Source: Trueperaceae bacterium (GTDB lineage Bacteria; Deinococcota; Deinococci; Deinococcales; Trueperaceae). From it: a DNA stretch of 38,709 nt. The notes below the pieces were generated by a model, which ran no database searches, was not told where the DNA came from, and saw nothing but the letters and a program-made list of their open reading frames with translations. The DNA is taken from the NCBI GenBank assembly GCA_011390675.1, contig JAABRX010000015.1, positions 1 through 38,709 of the forward strand, read 5' to 3'. The number at the start of each line of letters is the position of its first letter. Position 1 is the first letter of the stretch. The position numbers and the translations under genes are program-made. Below are positions 24,864 through 32,016 of this stretch, piece after piece.

Positions 24864-25211
24864 TCAGCGGTACTTGAGCGCTTCCATCAGCTCTTCGACC
24901 AGGTGCTCGGTGTCGCCGCGCTGCGCCGCCGTGGCGACGTGGTCGCGCATGTGGGCCCGGAGCACGCCGTCGCTCACCTTGCGCAGCGCACCTTGGACGG
25001 CGCTGACCTGCTTGAGCACGTCCACGCAGTAGACGCTCGGATCGTCGAGCATGCGCAGCACGCCCTCGACGTGCCCCTTGACGCTCTTGAGGCGCAGCGC
25101 CGCGTCGCGGCGCACCTCGGGGTCGAGGTGGAGGTGGCCGGCGTGGTCCTCCAGGGCGATCGGTTCGGTCGGCGCCGCACCGGTCGTCGCGGCGCCCGAC
25201 GGGAGGCTCAT
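24864..25211 (-). CDS. csoR: Copper-sensing transcriptional repressor CsoR
   Basis: A 115-residue all-helical repressor of the CsoR/RcnR family. Family landmarks are [39 protein letters not shown] and the [11 protein letters not shown] tail. The metal ligands align as C62, H87 and H91: same spacing as the C-H-C of Mycobacterium CsoR, but with His replacing the second Cys. This is the arrangement known in Thermus CsoR. The N-terminal extension also has three histidines (H23, H26, H28). Copper binding should release it from DNA. ATG 25211 overlaps the copZ stop (ATGA). Its probable operators are the matching elements at 25468-25487 and 29564-29583. Confidence 0.94.
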   Translation of the reverse strand: MSLPSGAATTGAAPTEPIALEDHAGHLHLDPEVRRDAALRLKSVKGHVEGVLRMLDDPSVYCVDVLKQVSAVQGALRKVSDGVLRAHMRDHVATAAQRGDTEHLVEELMEALKYR

Positions 25212-25408
25212 GCGGCCGGTACGGCCTGGTAGCCCTCGTCCTGGACGGCCGCGACGAGCGCGGCGACCGGGGCGTCGCCGGCGACCGTGGCGCGGCCGGC
25301 GGCCAGGTCGACGTCGGCGGACGTCACGCCCGAGACCTTCTCGAGCGCCTTCTTGACGGCCGCCGTGCAATGGCCGCAGGTCATTCCGGTGATGGTGAGT
25401 TCGGTCAT
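25208..25408 (-). CDS. copZ: Copper chaperone CopZ (single heavy-metal-binding domain)
   Basis: A 66-residue cytosolic protein consisting of one HMA domain with the Cu(I)-binding motif MTCGHC (9-14) and the usual beta-alpha-beta-beta-alpha-beta pattern ending in DEGYQAV. It shuttles Cu(I) to the CopA metal-binding domains and to CsoR. The start is ATG 25408 with an aaggagg ribosome-binding site 6 nt upstream. It is the first gene of the operon; its stop overlaps the csoR start. Confidence 0.95.
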   Translation of the reverse strand: MTELTITGMTCGHCTAAVKKALEKVSGVTSADVDLAAGRATVAGDAPVAALVAAVQDEGYQAVPAA

Positions 25409-25435
25409 CGTGGGCCTCCTTGGCCGGGTCCCGTC

Positions 25436-25471
25436 GGGTGCCTCGGCGCGGGATGCGCCGAAGGGGCACCC
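25436..25471 (-). promoter_or_regulatory. Hairpin in the copZ 5' leader
   Basis: GGGTGCC (25436-25442) pairs with GGCACCC (25465-25471), and inside it CGGCGC (25444-25449) pairs with GCGCCG (25455-25460) around a 5-nt loop. The internal loop is asymmetric (1 versus 4 nt). It lies in the leader about 28 nt before the copZ ATG and may affect mRNA stability or translation. Confidence 0.45.
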
Positions 25472-25487
25472 CAGGCGGGGTGGGGTA
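25468..25487. promoter_or_regulatory. Predicted CsoR operator of the copZ operon
   Basis: ACCCCAggcGGGGTGGGGTA contains an ACCCC-N4-GGGGT dyad and differs only in three central bases from the element in the copB promoter (29564-29583). It starts just downstream of the copZ -10 box, where a bound repressor would block transcription start. Confidence 0.6.
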
Positions 25488-25492
25488 AGGGG

Positions 25493-25521
25493 ATGATACC
25501 GGTTCGTCGCCGGGCAGGGAA
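25493..25521 (-). promoter_or_regulatory. copZ-csoR-copA promoter
   Basis: On the minus strand: TTCCCT (-35, 25521-25516), 17-nt spacer, TATCAT (-10, 25498-25493; five of six to TATAAT). The start site should fall near 25486, inside the predicted CsoR operator. Confidence 0.55.
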
Positions 25522-25563
25522 GGGACCGTGCGACGTGCTTGCCCGATCCTGCAGCGAACCGCG

Positions 25564-26850
25564 ATGATCGCGTGGATGAACCCGAGGCGCGTCGGACCGA
25601 GGATCGACGGCGTCGTTCGCGGCGTGAGCACGACGGTGGGCGCCCTGCGGAACCCGGCCTTCGCCCGCCTCTACCTGGCGCAGCTGACGCACCTGCTCGG
25701 CGACGCGCTCGTGTGGGTGGCCATCGCGGTGCTCGCCTACGACCTCGCGGGTCCGCGGGCGGCAGCGGTGCTCGGGATCGCGCTCACGCTGCGGGTGGCG
25801 GCCTTCGTGGTGCTGTCGCCGATCGCCGGGGTGCTCGCCGACCGCTTCAGCCGCAAGGCGATCCTGGTGGTGGCGCTCGGCGCGCGGGTGGGCGTCCTCG
25901 CGTACCTGGCGGCGGCCACGCAGGAGTGGCAGCTCTACGTCGGGATGCTCGCGATGAACGCCCTGACCGCCTTCTTCACCCCGACCTACCAGGCCTCGGT
26001 ACCGGCGGTCACGACGCGCGCCGAGTACCCGAAGGCGATCGCGCTGTCGGGCGCGACGTTCGAGATGCTGGGGGTGCTCGGGCCGGGGTTGGCGGGTGGC
26101 CTGGCGGTCGCCTTCGGCGGACGGGCGCTGTTCTGGGTCGCCGGGGCGACGGCGATCGCCGCGGCGGTGCTGATCTTGAGCCTGCGGCGGCGTCTCGACG
26201 GTGCGGAGGACGTGACCGCGCCGTCCGTCCCGGTCGAGAACGGCTGGGGCGAGCTCACCGCTGGCACGCGGCGGCTGTGGCGCGATCCGATCGTGCGCTA
26301 CGGCCTCTCCCTCGAGCTGGTCGCCTCGGTGGCCGGCGCCTGGATCCTGGTCAACTCGGTGGTGTTGGTCAAAGGGGGCATGGGCCTCGATGATCTGGCC
26401 TACGGGTGGGCGCTGGCCGTCTTCGGCGCCGGCGCCACGGCGGCGGCGCTCGCCTTGGGCGCCTGCGAGGGGCGCTGGCCGCGCACCCGCTTCATGCTCG
26501 TGGGGGCCGCGGCGATCTCGCTGGCGGTGCTGCCCGCGAACCTGGTGGGCTTCGGCGCGCTCCTGCCGCTGTGGTTCCTCGCGGGCGTGGGCACCAACTG
26601 GGTGAACCTGCCGATGCTGACGCTCTTGGCCGAGCGCACCCCGGCGGCACTGCAGGGACGCGTGTACGGCGCCCACTTCGCTTGGAGCCATCTGTGGTGG
26701 CTGGGCGCCTACCCGCTGGCGGGGTGGCTCGGAAGCCGCGCCCCCGATCGGTCGTTCCTGATCGGGGGCGCGGTGTCGCTCGTCCTGCTCGTGCTGGTCG
26801 ATCGGACGCTGGGGCCGCGGGCGCGGCGCGAGGTCAGCGTGCGGACGTGA
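25564..26850 (+). CDS. MFS transporter, divergent from the copper operon
   Basis: A 428-residue major facilitator with about 12 membrane segments, of the MFS_3/enterobactin-exporter-like type. NPAFARLYLAQLTHLLGDALVWVAIAVLAYDLAG opens the first helix; LADRFSRKAILVVAL is the loop 2-3 signature; FTPTYQASVPAVT and RTPAALQGRVYGAHFAW are typical of this group. The substrate is unknown. It is divergent from copZ over a 155-nt gap that contains the CsoR-like operator, so copper control is possible but unproven. Two in-frame starts (25564 and 25576) lack a ribosome-binding site; the longer is given. Its 3' end overlaps cueP by 17 bp. Confidence 0.85.
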   Translation: MIAWMNPRRVGPRIDGVVRGVSTTVGALRNPAFARLYLAQLTHLLGDALVWVAIAVLAYDLAGPRAAAVLGIALTLRVAAFVVLSPIAGVLADRFSRKAILVVALGARVGVLAYLAAATQEWQLYVGMLAMNALTAFFTPTYQASVPAVTTRAEYPKAIALSGATFEMLGVLGPGLAGGLAVAFGGRALFWVAGATAIAAAVLILSLRRRLDGAEDVTAPSVPVENGWGELTAGTRRLWRDPIVRYGLSLELVASVAGAWILVNSVVLVKGGMGLDDLAYGWALAVFGAGATAAALALGACEGRWPRTRFMLVGAAAISLAVLPANLVGFGALLPLWFLAGVGTNWVNLPMLTLLAERTPAALQGRVYGAHFAWSHLWWLGAYPLAGWLGSRAPDRSFLIGGAVSLVLLVLVDRTLGPRARREVSVRT

Positions 26851-27379
26851 GCTGCAGATCCGTGATGCAGGTGCGGCTGTCGGCGAAGGTCGTGAGCCGG
26901 CCGACCACCGAAGTGCCGTCCAGGCTCATGAACAGGTCGATGGCCTGGTCGCGCGGGAGCCAGAGGTCGATGAAGCCGTTCGCCATGGTCGGCATGACCT
27001 CGTCGATCAGCACGGTTCCATCGGCCAGGATCGCCTGGACGTGGACCGGCGCGCCGACCAGTTCGCCCTGGCAGCCGCTCATGTAGTGGGTGGCGCACGG
27101 ATGGGTCTGGCGCAGGTAGGGGGCGACGGAAACGAACATCAGGTCCTCGGGCATCGGAACGACGACCTCGGTGCCGTTGGGGAAGGCGAAGTGGACCGCC
27201 TCGGGCGTGGCGAAGGTGGTGACGTCGCTGCCCTTCCAGGCGTTCGCGAGCTCGACGGCCGCGCGGGCGTCGAGGCCCTCGAGCGCGCGGGGGGACGGGG
27301 CGCCTTGGCCGAAGGCGGAGGCGACGAGGGTGATCGTGAGGACGAGCGCGAGGGATCGAAGCGGACGAATGTGGGGCAT
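26834..27379 (-). CDS. cueP: Periplasmic copper-binding protein CueP
   Basis: A 181-residue secreted protein with a signal peptide (PLRSLALVLTITLVASAFGQ). The CueP core motif HPCATHYMSGCQGEL (93-107) carries H93, C95, H98 and C103, and a third cysteine C171 sits in the C-terminal block; GFIDLWLPRD (135-144) is also conserved. CueP was described in Salmonella as a major periplasmic copper protein that supplies or buffers Cu. Here it lies upstream of nothing on its strand and 59 nt downstream of copB. The start is ATG 27379, with a TACCCT box exactly 6 nt upstream and no ribosome-binding site, so the message is probably leaderless. A 10-nt ACCCCACCCC, shared with the copZ and copB promoters, lies just upstream (27395-27404). 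Confidence 0.9.
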   Translation of the reverse strand: MPHIRPLRSLALVLTITLVASAFGQGAPSPRALEGLDARAAVELANAWKGSDVTTFATPEAVHFAFPNGTEVVVPMPEDLMFVSVAPYLRQTHPCATHYMSGCQGELVGAPVHVQAILADGTVLIDEVMPTMANGFIDLWLPRDQAIDLFMSLDGTSVVGRLTTFADSRTCITDLQLTSAR

Positions 27380-27385
27380 GGGACT

Positions 27386-27404
27386 AGGGTATCGACCCCA
27401 CCCC
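27386..27404 (-). promoter_or_regulatory. cueP promoter: leaderless -10 box and partial copper-operator match
   Basis: TACCCT (27391-27386 on the minus strand) is 6 nt before ATG 27379. ACCCCACCCC on the plus strand at 27395-27404 matches half of the copZ/copB operator, but the second TGGGGT half-site is missing. Confidence 0.45.
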
Positions 27405-27438
27405 CGGTGCGCAGGGGATAAACGTCCGGACCGCCGGA

Positions 27439-29523
27439 TCATCGGTCTCCCCCCGTTCCCCAGCGCCGCAGCAGCTGCGCGTTCAGGGCCACGACCACCG
27501 TGCTGGCCGACATGAGCACCGCACCGACCGCGGGGGACAGCACCAGCCCCCAAGGGGCGGCCACGCCGGCGGCGAGCGGGAGGGCGATCACGTTGTAGCC
27601 GGCCGCCCACCAGAGGTTCTGCACCATCTTCCGGTAGGTGGCCCGCGACAGGTCGACGATGCGCACGACGTCGCGGGGGTCGGAGCGGACGAGCACCACG
27701 TGGCCGGCCTCGACCGCCACGTCCGTCCCGGCGCCGATGGCGATCCCGACGTCGGCGGTCGCGAGCGCCGGGGCGTCGTTCACGCCGTCGCCCACCATCG
27801 CCACCCGGCGGCCGCCACGCTGCAACTCCTGGATCTTCGTCGCCTTGTCCTCGGGCTGCACCTCGGCGAACACGGTGTCGATGCCCAACGCCTCGGCCAC
27901 CGCGTCGGCCACCGCCTGGGCGTCGCCGGTGAGCATCGCGACCTCGATGCCGCGCTCGTGCAGTGCCTGCACCGCTTCGCGGCTCTCCTCGCGAACGGCG
28001 TCGGCGACCGCGAGGACCGCGACGACCTGGTCGCCCCGCATCACGTAGATCGCGGCCTGCCCACGCTCGGCGGCTTCGTCGGCGGCGCGCTTCAAGCCGT
28101 CGGGCACGGGGGCTTCGCGCGCGTCGAGCATCGCCGGGCCGCCCACGAAGACCTCGCCGCCTTCGACGGTCGCGGCCACGCCTTGGCCGGCGAGCGCCCG
28201 GAAGCCCTCGGCGGCGGGGACGTCGAGGCCGCGCTCCTCGGCCGTGCGGCCGATCCCGCGCGCGATCGGGTGCTCCGAGTCGGCCTCGGCGGCGGCCGCG
28301 AGGCGCAGGGCCTCGTCCTCGGTCACGCCGTCGGCGGTCGCCACCGCCACCACCCGGTGCGAGCCGAGCGTGAGCGTGCCGGTCTTGTCGAACACGACGG
28401 TGTCGACCCGGCGCGCCTCCTCGAGCCCGCGCCGGTCGCGCACCAACAGACCGTTGCGTGCGCCCAGGGTCGTCGAGATCGCCACCACCAGCGGGACGGC
28501 GAGCCCCAAGGCGTGCGGGCAGGCGATCACCAGGACGGTGACCGTCCGGACGATCGCGTAGTCGACGTCGGCCCCCACCAGCAGCCAGACGATCAGCGTG
28601 AGCGCGGCCGCGGTCAGCGCGACCACCGTGAGCAACCGTGCGGCGCGGTCGGCGAGGTGCTGGGCGCGCGACTTGGACGCCTGCGCGTCGCCGACCAGAC
28701 GCATGATGCCGGAGAGCTTGGTGGCCTCGCCGCTGGCGGTCACCTCGACGCGCAGCGAGCCGGAACCGTTGATCGTGCCCGCGACGACCGCGTCGCCCTC
28801 GCCGCGCTTCACCGGTCGCGATTCGCCGGTGATCGCGGCCTCGTCGAGCGAGCTCTCGCCCTTGCGCACGACGCCGTCGGCCGGCACGCTCTCGCCCGGG
28901 CGCACCAACACCAGGTCGCCCTCGCGAAGCTCGGTGACCGCGACGCGCTCCTCGTTGCCGTCGGCGATCCGGGTCGCGGTATCGGGCAGCAGTTTCGCGA
29001 GCTCCTGCAGCGCCCCTTGCGCCTGATCGATCGAACGCATCTCGATCCAGTGCCCGAGGAGCATGATCGTCACCAACGTGGCGAGCTCCCACCAGAGCGC
29101 CACGGAGTCGATGGCGCCCACCTCGACGACCCACGAGAAGCCGAACGCCACCAAGATGGCGAGCGAGATCAGCGTCATCATCCCCGGCAGCCGCGCCTTC
29201 AGCTCACCCCACGCGCCGCGCAGGAACACGAGCCCGCCGTACAAGAAGACCGCGGTGCCGAGCACCGCGGGGATCCATGCGGACCCCGGGAACACGGGGG
29301 CGCGGTAGCCGAGCAGCATCTCGACGTGCGGCGACCACACGACCACCGGGACGGTCAGCGCGAGCGCGAGCCAGAAGCGGCTCCGGAACGCCTCGACGGA
29401 GTGGCCTTCGTGGGCGTCGTGGCCGGCGTGATCGCCGTGCGCCTCGTGCGGCGGCGTGCCTTCGGCGCCCCGATGGCCTTCGTGGTCCTGCTCAACGTCC
29501 TGCCCGTGGTCGTGCTGCGCCAT
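27439..29523 (-). CDS. copB: P1B-3 copper/silver-translocating ATPase CopB
   Basis: A 694-residue P-type ATPase. The membrane metal site is CPH (335-337) in IACPHALGLAVPLVVAISTTLGARNGLLVRDR, the P1B-3 (CopB) signature, a group reported to prefer Cu2+/Ag+ or Cu+. In place of HMA domains, the first 41 residues contain 10 histidines (H4, H6, H14, H17, H26, H29, H32, H35, H38, H41) in an Asp/Glu/Gly context, a likely metal-binding tail. TGES (232-235), DKTGT with D379, SEHPIARG, GDGVNDAPAL and the C-terminal MSASTVVVALNAQLLRR are intact. The start is ATG 29523 with a gaggaggg site. Its own promoter carries a dyad nearly identical to the one at copZ, so CsoR control is predicted. Confidence 0.95.
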   Translation of the reverse strand: MAQHDHGQDVEQDHEGHRGAEGTPPHEAHGDHAGHDAHEGHSVEAFRSRFWLALALTVPVVVWSPHVEMLLGYRAPVFPGSAWIPAVLGTAVFLYGGLVFLRGAWGELKARLPGMMTLISLAILVAFGFSWVVEVGAIDSVALWWELATLVTIMLLGHWIEMRSIDQAQGALQELAKLLPDTATRIADGNEERVAVTELREGDLVLVRPGESVPADGVVRKGESSLDEAAITGESRPVKRGEGDAVVAGTINGSGSLRVEVTASGEATKLSGIMRLVGDAQASKSRAQHLADRAARLLTVVALTAAALTLIVWLLVGADVDYAIVRTVTVLVIACPHALGLAVPLVVAISTTLGARNGLLVRDRRGLEEARRVDTVVFDKTGTLTLGSHRVVAVATADGVTEDEALRLAAAAEADSEHPIARGIGRTAEERGLDVPAAEGFRALAGQGVAATVEGGEVFVGGPAMLDAREAPVPDGLKRAADEAAERGQAAIYVMRGDQVVAVLAVADAVREESREAVQALHERGIEVAMLTGDAQAVADAVAEALGIDTVFAEVQPEDKATKIQELQRGGRRVAMVGDGVNDAPALATADVGIAIGAGTDVAVEAGHVVLVRSDPRDVVRIVDLSRATYRKMVQNLWWAAGYNVIALPLAAGVAAPWGLVLSPAVGAVLMSASTVVVALNAQLLRRWGTGGDR

Positions 29524-29558
29524 GGTCCCTCCTCGGGGCTCGATTCCTGTTGGGCGCT

Positions 29559-29588
29559 AGCCTACCCCACCTGGGGTGGGGTAGGCAA
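29559..29588 (-). promoter_or_regulatory. copB promoter with an embedded 27-bp palindromic operator
   Basis: On the minus strand: TTGCCT (-35, 29588-29583), 18-nt spacer, TAGGCT (-10, 29564-29559). The spacer and both boxes are overlapped by a perfect inverted repeat with 11-bp arms, GCCTACCCCAC (29560-29570) and GTGGGGTAGGC (29576-29586), around CTGGG. The inner 20 nt (29564-29583) match the copZ operator at 17 of 20 positions. This is a strong candidate repressor site. Confidence 0.7.
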
Positions 29589-29608
29589 ACCGCTCGGGTC
29601 GGGCGGCG

Positions 29609-30601
29609 TCACCGGACCTCGCCGGCGACCACCATCGGCGTCCAGGTCGTCCCCCCGTCGTCGCTGCGAAGCACGTCGGCGGTCGACGTGGCCACGAACA
29701 CGCCGCCGTCCGGGCCACCCGCGATCGCCGTCGCGTACGCATCGTCGCCGATCGGCGACGCGACGCGCGTCCACGTGGCGCCGCCGTCGCGGCTGCGCCG
29801 AAGTCCACGGTCGGGGCCCACGGCGAACGCCCACACCGTGCGGTCGCCGAGTCGGCGCACGGTGGTGACCGGCGATCCCTGAAGCCCTGCCGCGACCCAC
29901 GTGGCGCCCGCGTCGTCGCTGCGCCACAGCCCGCGCGCCGTGGCCGCGAACACCCGTTCCGGATCGCTCGGGTGGGCGTCGAGCGCCAAGACGCCGCCGG
30001 TGGCCGCCAGGGTTTCGGACGGCAGGGTCGACCACGTCGCGCCATCGTCGTCCGACCGCAGGAGGGCGCTCCCGGTGGCGTCCCACGCGAGCAGGGCCGG
30101 TCGATCGCCCGCCGTCGACGTGAGCGCGTGCAGGTCCGCCGTGCCCGCGAGCGAGCGTTGCACCCACGTGCGGCCGCCGTCCCGGCTCACGATCAGCCCG
30201 AGGGGGTTCGGAAGCCCGCTGCGCAGGTCGGGGTGGCCGCTGGCGTAGAGCGTGCCTTCGTCCTGCGCGTTCGCGCGGAACCCCATCAGGTCGTGCCGCC
30301 CGGTGCCCACCGATCGCCAGCCGTGCCCCTCGCTCCAGCGCACGAGGCCCGTGTGGGTGCCGACGAGCAGCGCCCCGTCGGCCCACGCGGGCGCGTCCAT
30401 GCCGTGGACGTGGGTGAGGCGGTCGATCGGTGCGCCGGCGTCGGCGCGAAGGCCCGCCACGTACGCCCCCGCCGCCCATGCCGCCACGGCAGCGGCCGCG
30501 GCGATCGCCAGCCACGCGAGCCAGGGCAGACGGCGCCGTGGGGCGGTCGCCGAAGCGACCGCCCCACGCGCGACCGATCGGTCGCTTCGAGGATCCTGCA
30601 C
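29609..30601 (-). CDS. Membrane-anchored BNR-repeat beta-propeller (F510_1955-type)
   Basis: A 330-residue protein with an N-terminal cytoplasmic arm, one membrane segment (residues ~25-50) and an extracytoplasmic domain opening with THVHGMD. It contains repeated Asp-box/BNR motifs: SRDGGRTW, SDDDGATW, SDDAGATW, SRDGGATW and SDDGGTTW, as in six- to seven-bladed sialidase/sortilin-like propellers. The THVHG start resembles F510_1955-family proteins annotated as glycosyl hydrolase-like; I see no evidence of a sugar substrate. It starts at GTG 30601, one base after the stop of the DUF305/PepSY gene (TGA-C-GTG), so it belongs to that operon. A protein-binding or metal-sensing scaffold role is as likely as an enzymatic one. 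Confidence 0.8.
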   Translation of the reverse strand: MQDPRSDRSVARGAVASATAPRRRLPWLAWLAIAAAAAVAAWAAGAYVAGLRADAGAPIDRLTHVHGMDAPAWADGALLVGTHTGLVRWSEGHGWRSVGTGRHDLMGFRANAQDEGTLYASGHPDLRSGLPNPLGLIVSRDGGRTWVQRSLAGTADLHALTSTAGDRPALLAWDATGSALLRSDDDGATWSTLPSETLAATGGVLALDAHPSDPERVFAATARGLWRSDDAGATWVAAGLQGSPVTTVRRLGDRTVWAFAVGPDRGLRRSRDGGATWTRVASPIGDDAYATAIAGGPDGGVFVATSTADVLRSDDGGTTWTPMVVAGEVR

Positions 30602-30602
30602 G

Positions 30603-31655
30603 TCAGCGCTCGGACACGAGCGTCACCTGGCCGGTGCGCGCGTCCACGCGCACCACCTGCTCGACGTCGCCGACCCGGACGACGACCTCGTAGGCGATCG
30701 TCGTGCCGGCGATCTGCGCCGCGTCCGCCGCCTCGCCGCGGCCGGCCAAGAACGCCAGCGCGAGCCGCTCGGCTTCCGCCGCACCGATCGTCGCGCCGGA
30801 CGAGCCGCCGTGCATGCCCTGGTGGAAGCCGGCCATGGAGCCGTCGGCGCCGTAGCCACCCATCCCGTGACCGTGCATGCCGTCGTAGCCCATGCCCATG
30901 CCCATGCCGTAGCCGCCCATGCCCGAGCCGTTCATCCCGTAGCCGCCCATGAAGCCCGTCGAGCCGCTCGTGCCCATGCCCATTCCCATGCCGGGCATGC
31001 CCATCGAGCCCATGCCCATCGAGCCCATGCCCATCGATGCGTCGACGCCGAACCAGGTCCGGAGCCACGTGGCCATCTGCTGCATCTCGCTCATCTGCGT
31101 GTTCACGATCGAGCGGGCCAGGTCGGCCACCTCTTCGTGCTCGGCGAAACCGCCGGCGAGGAGCGTCCGTGCGTCGTGGACCGCCATCATGTGGTGGCCG
31201 AGCATGTCCTCGAGGAAGGCGCGCTCGACGTCCGCGACCGCCGCGTCCGGACCGAGGTCGCGCATCATCGGCTGGTAGGCGACGTCCCGGTCGACGTCCG
31301 GGTGCCACTGGTCGAGCCAGGACTCCATCGACTCGATCTCGGCGGTCTGGCCCGCCACGATCCCCTCGAGGAAATCGCGCAGCTCGGGTCGCTGGGTGAC
31401 GACGGCCAGCGCTTCCGCCGTGGCGACGGCTTCGCGGTGGTGCGGGATCATGTGCACCAGGAAGCTGGCCTCGTCGACGGTCTGCCCGGCCATGGGCATG
31501 CCGAAGCCCATTCCGCCGAACGAGGACGTCGCGCCGGGAGGCGTGGCGCCGCCGCGCATCTGTCCGTGGTTCATGCCTTGCGCGAGCGCGGTCGCGAGAA
31601 GCGCGACGAGCGTTGCGAGCGCGAGCGCTCGGGTGGTGCGTACGATCCGGATCAT
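30603..31655 (-). CDS. DUF305 protein with a Met/Gly-rich linker and a PepSY-like C-terminus
   Basis: A 350-residue exported protein. Signal peptide: residues 1-26, likely cut after ALA. Residues ~27-58 have a short His/Met stretch (MNHGQM). Residues ~60-200 are a DUF305 domain with HMIPHHREAV (68-77) and MLGHHMMAVHDA (151-162). Residues 207-282 hold 19 methionines in M-G-x repeats, plus four histidines, a strong Cu(I)/Ag(I) ligand pattern. Residues ~288-350 look like a PepSY fold (AAEAERLALAFL..., YEVVVRVGDVEQVVRVDARTGQV). The three-part architecture is unusual. The start is ATG 31655 with a perfect aggaggt site; its first bases overlap the stop of the SHOCT gene. The likely function is extracytoplasmic copper capture. 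Confidence 0.85.
   Translation of the reverse strand: MIRIVRTTRALALATLVALLATALAQGMNHGQMRGGATPPGATSSFGGMGFGMPMAGQTVDEASFLVHMIPHHREAVATAEALAVVTQRPELRDFLEGIVAGQTAEIESMESWLDQWHPDVDRDVAYQPMMRDLGPDAAVADVERAFLEDMLGHHMMAVHDARTLLAGGFAEHEEVADLARSIVNTQMSEMQQMATWLRTWFGVDASMGMGSMGMGSMGMPGMGMGMGTSGSTGFMGGYGMNGSGMGGYGMGMGMGYDGMHGHGMGGYGADGSMAGFHQGMHGGSSGATIGAAEAERLALAFLAGRGEAADAAQIAGTTIAYEVVVRVGDVEQVVRVDARTGQVTLVSER
30996..31040 (-). repeat. 15-nt tandem repeat in the Met-rich segment
   Basis: Two exact copies of catgcccatcgagcc (30996-31010, 31011-31025) and a third diverged copy (31026-31040), coding on the minus strand for Met-Gly-Ser-type repeats. It shows how the metal-binding linker can lengthen by slippage. 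Confidence 0.8.
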
Positions 31656-31906
31656 GATCGACCTCCTGTGTTCGTCGTGAGGGTGGCGCGGCGGGCGCGG
31701 TACTCGTCCTCGTCGATCTCGCCGCGGGCGAAGCGGGCACGAAGGACGCTCAGTGCGTCGTCTTCGTCGCGCGGCGCCCCCGAGCGCGGCAACAGCGACC
31801 GCGCCAGCGCGATGGCGGCGGCGACGGTCAGGCCGACGAGCAGGAGCATCCAGACGATGCCCATCCCACTCCCCCAGCCCATCCAACCGTTCCAAGCGTG
31901 CATCAT
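31652..31906 (-). CDS. Small membrane protein with a SHOCT domain
   Basis: An 84-residue protein. A Trp/Met/Gly-rich N-terminus (MMHAWNGWMGWGSGMG) precedes one membrane helix (~17-38); residues ~49-76 form a SHOCT motif (ALSVLRARFARGEIDEDEYRARRATL), a short domain common at the C-termini of small membrane proteins. SHOCT proteins with a His/Trp/Met-rich start often sit beside copper genes, but their biochemical role is not known. The start is ATG 31906 with a gaggtgag ribosome-binding site; ATG 31903 is also possible. Its stop overlaps the DUF305/PepSY start (ATGA). It is the first gene of the three-gene operon that is divergent from the two-component system. Confidence 0.85.
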   Translation of the reverse strand: MMHAWNGWMGWGSGMGIVWMLLLVGLTVAAAIALARSLLPRSGAPRDEDDALSVLRARFARGEIDEDEYRARRATLTTNTGGRS

Positions 31907-32016
31907 GGTCTCACCTCGCCCGCAGCCTAGGCGCGCTTCGTGGAGCGGGCGTCGGGGGAGTGTCAAGCTGGCGTGAAGGGCTTTCCCCGCCGCCGCCCCC
32001 TTGTGAGGAGCCGTTC
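31907..32016. promoter_or_regulatory. Divergent promoter region between the SHOCT operon and the two-component system
   Basis: It contains two 7-nt near-repeats, TGTCAAG (31961-31967) and CGTGAAG (31972-31978), 11 nt apart start to start (one helical turn), as expected for an OmpR-type regulator binding in tandem. The first includes a perfect minus-strand TTGACA (31966-31961). A TAGGCT lies at 31929-31924 on the minus strand, but too far away (31 nt) to pair with it as a standard promoter. Confidence 0.35.

Noticed and set aside
31924-31966. Perfect TTGACA with TAGGCT as a standard promoter for the SHOCT operon
   Set aside because: The spacer would be 31 nt, too long for sigma-70 type recognition. 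The repeats may still be regulator sites.
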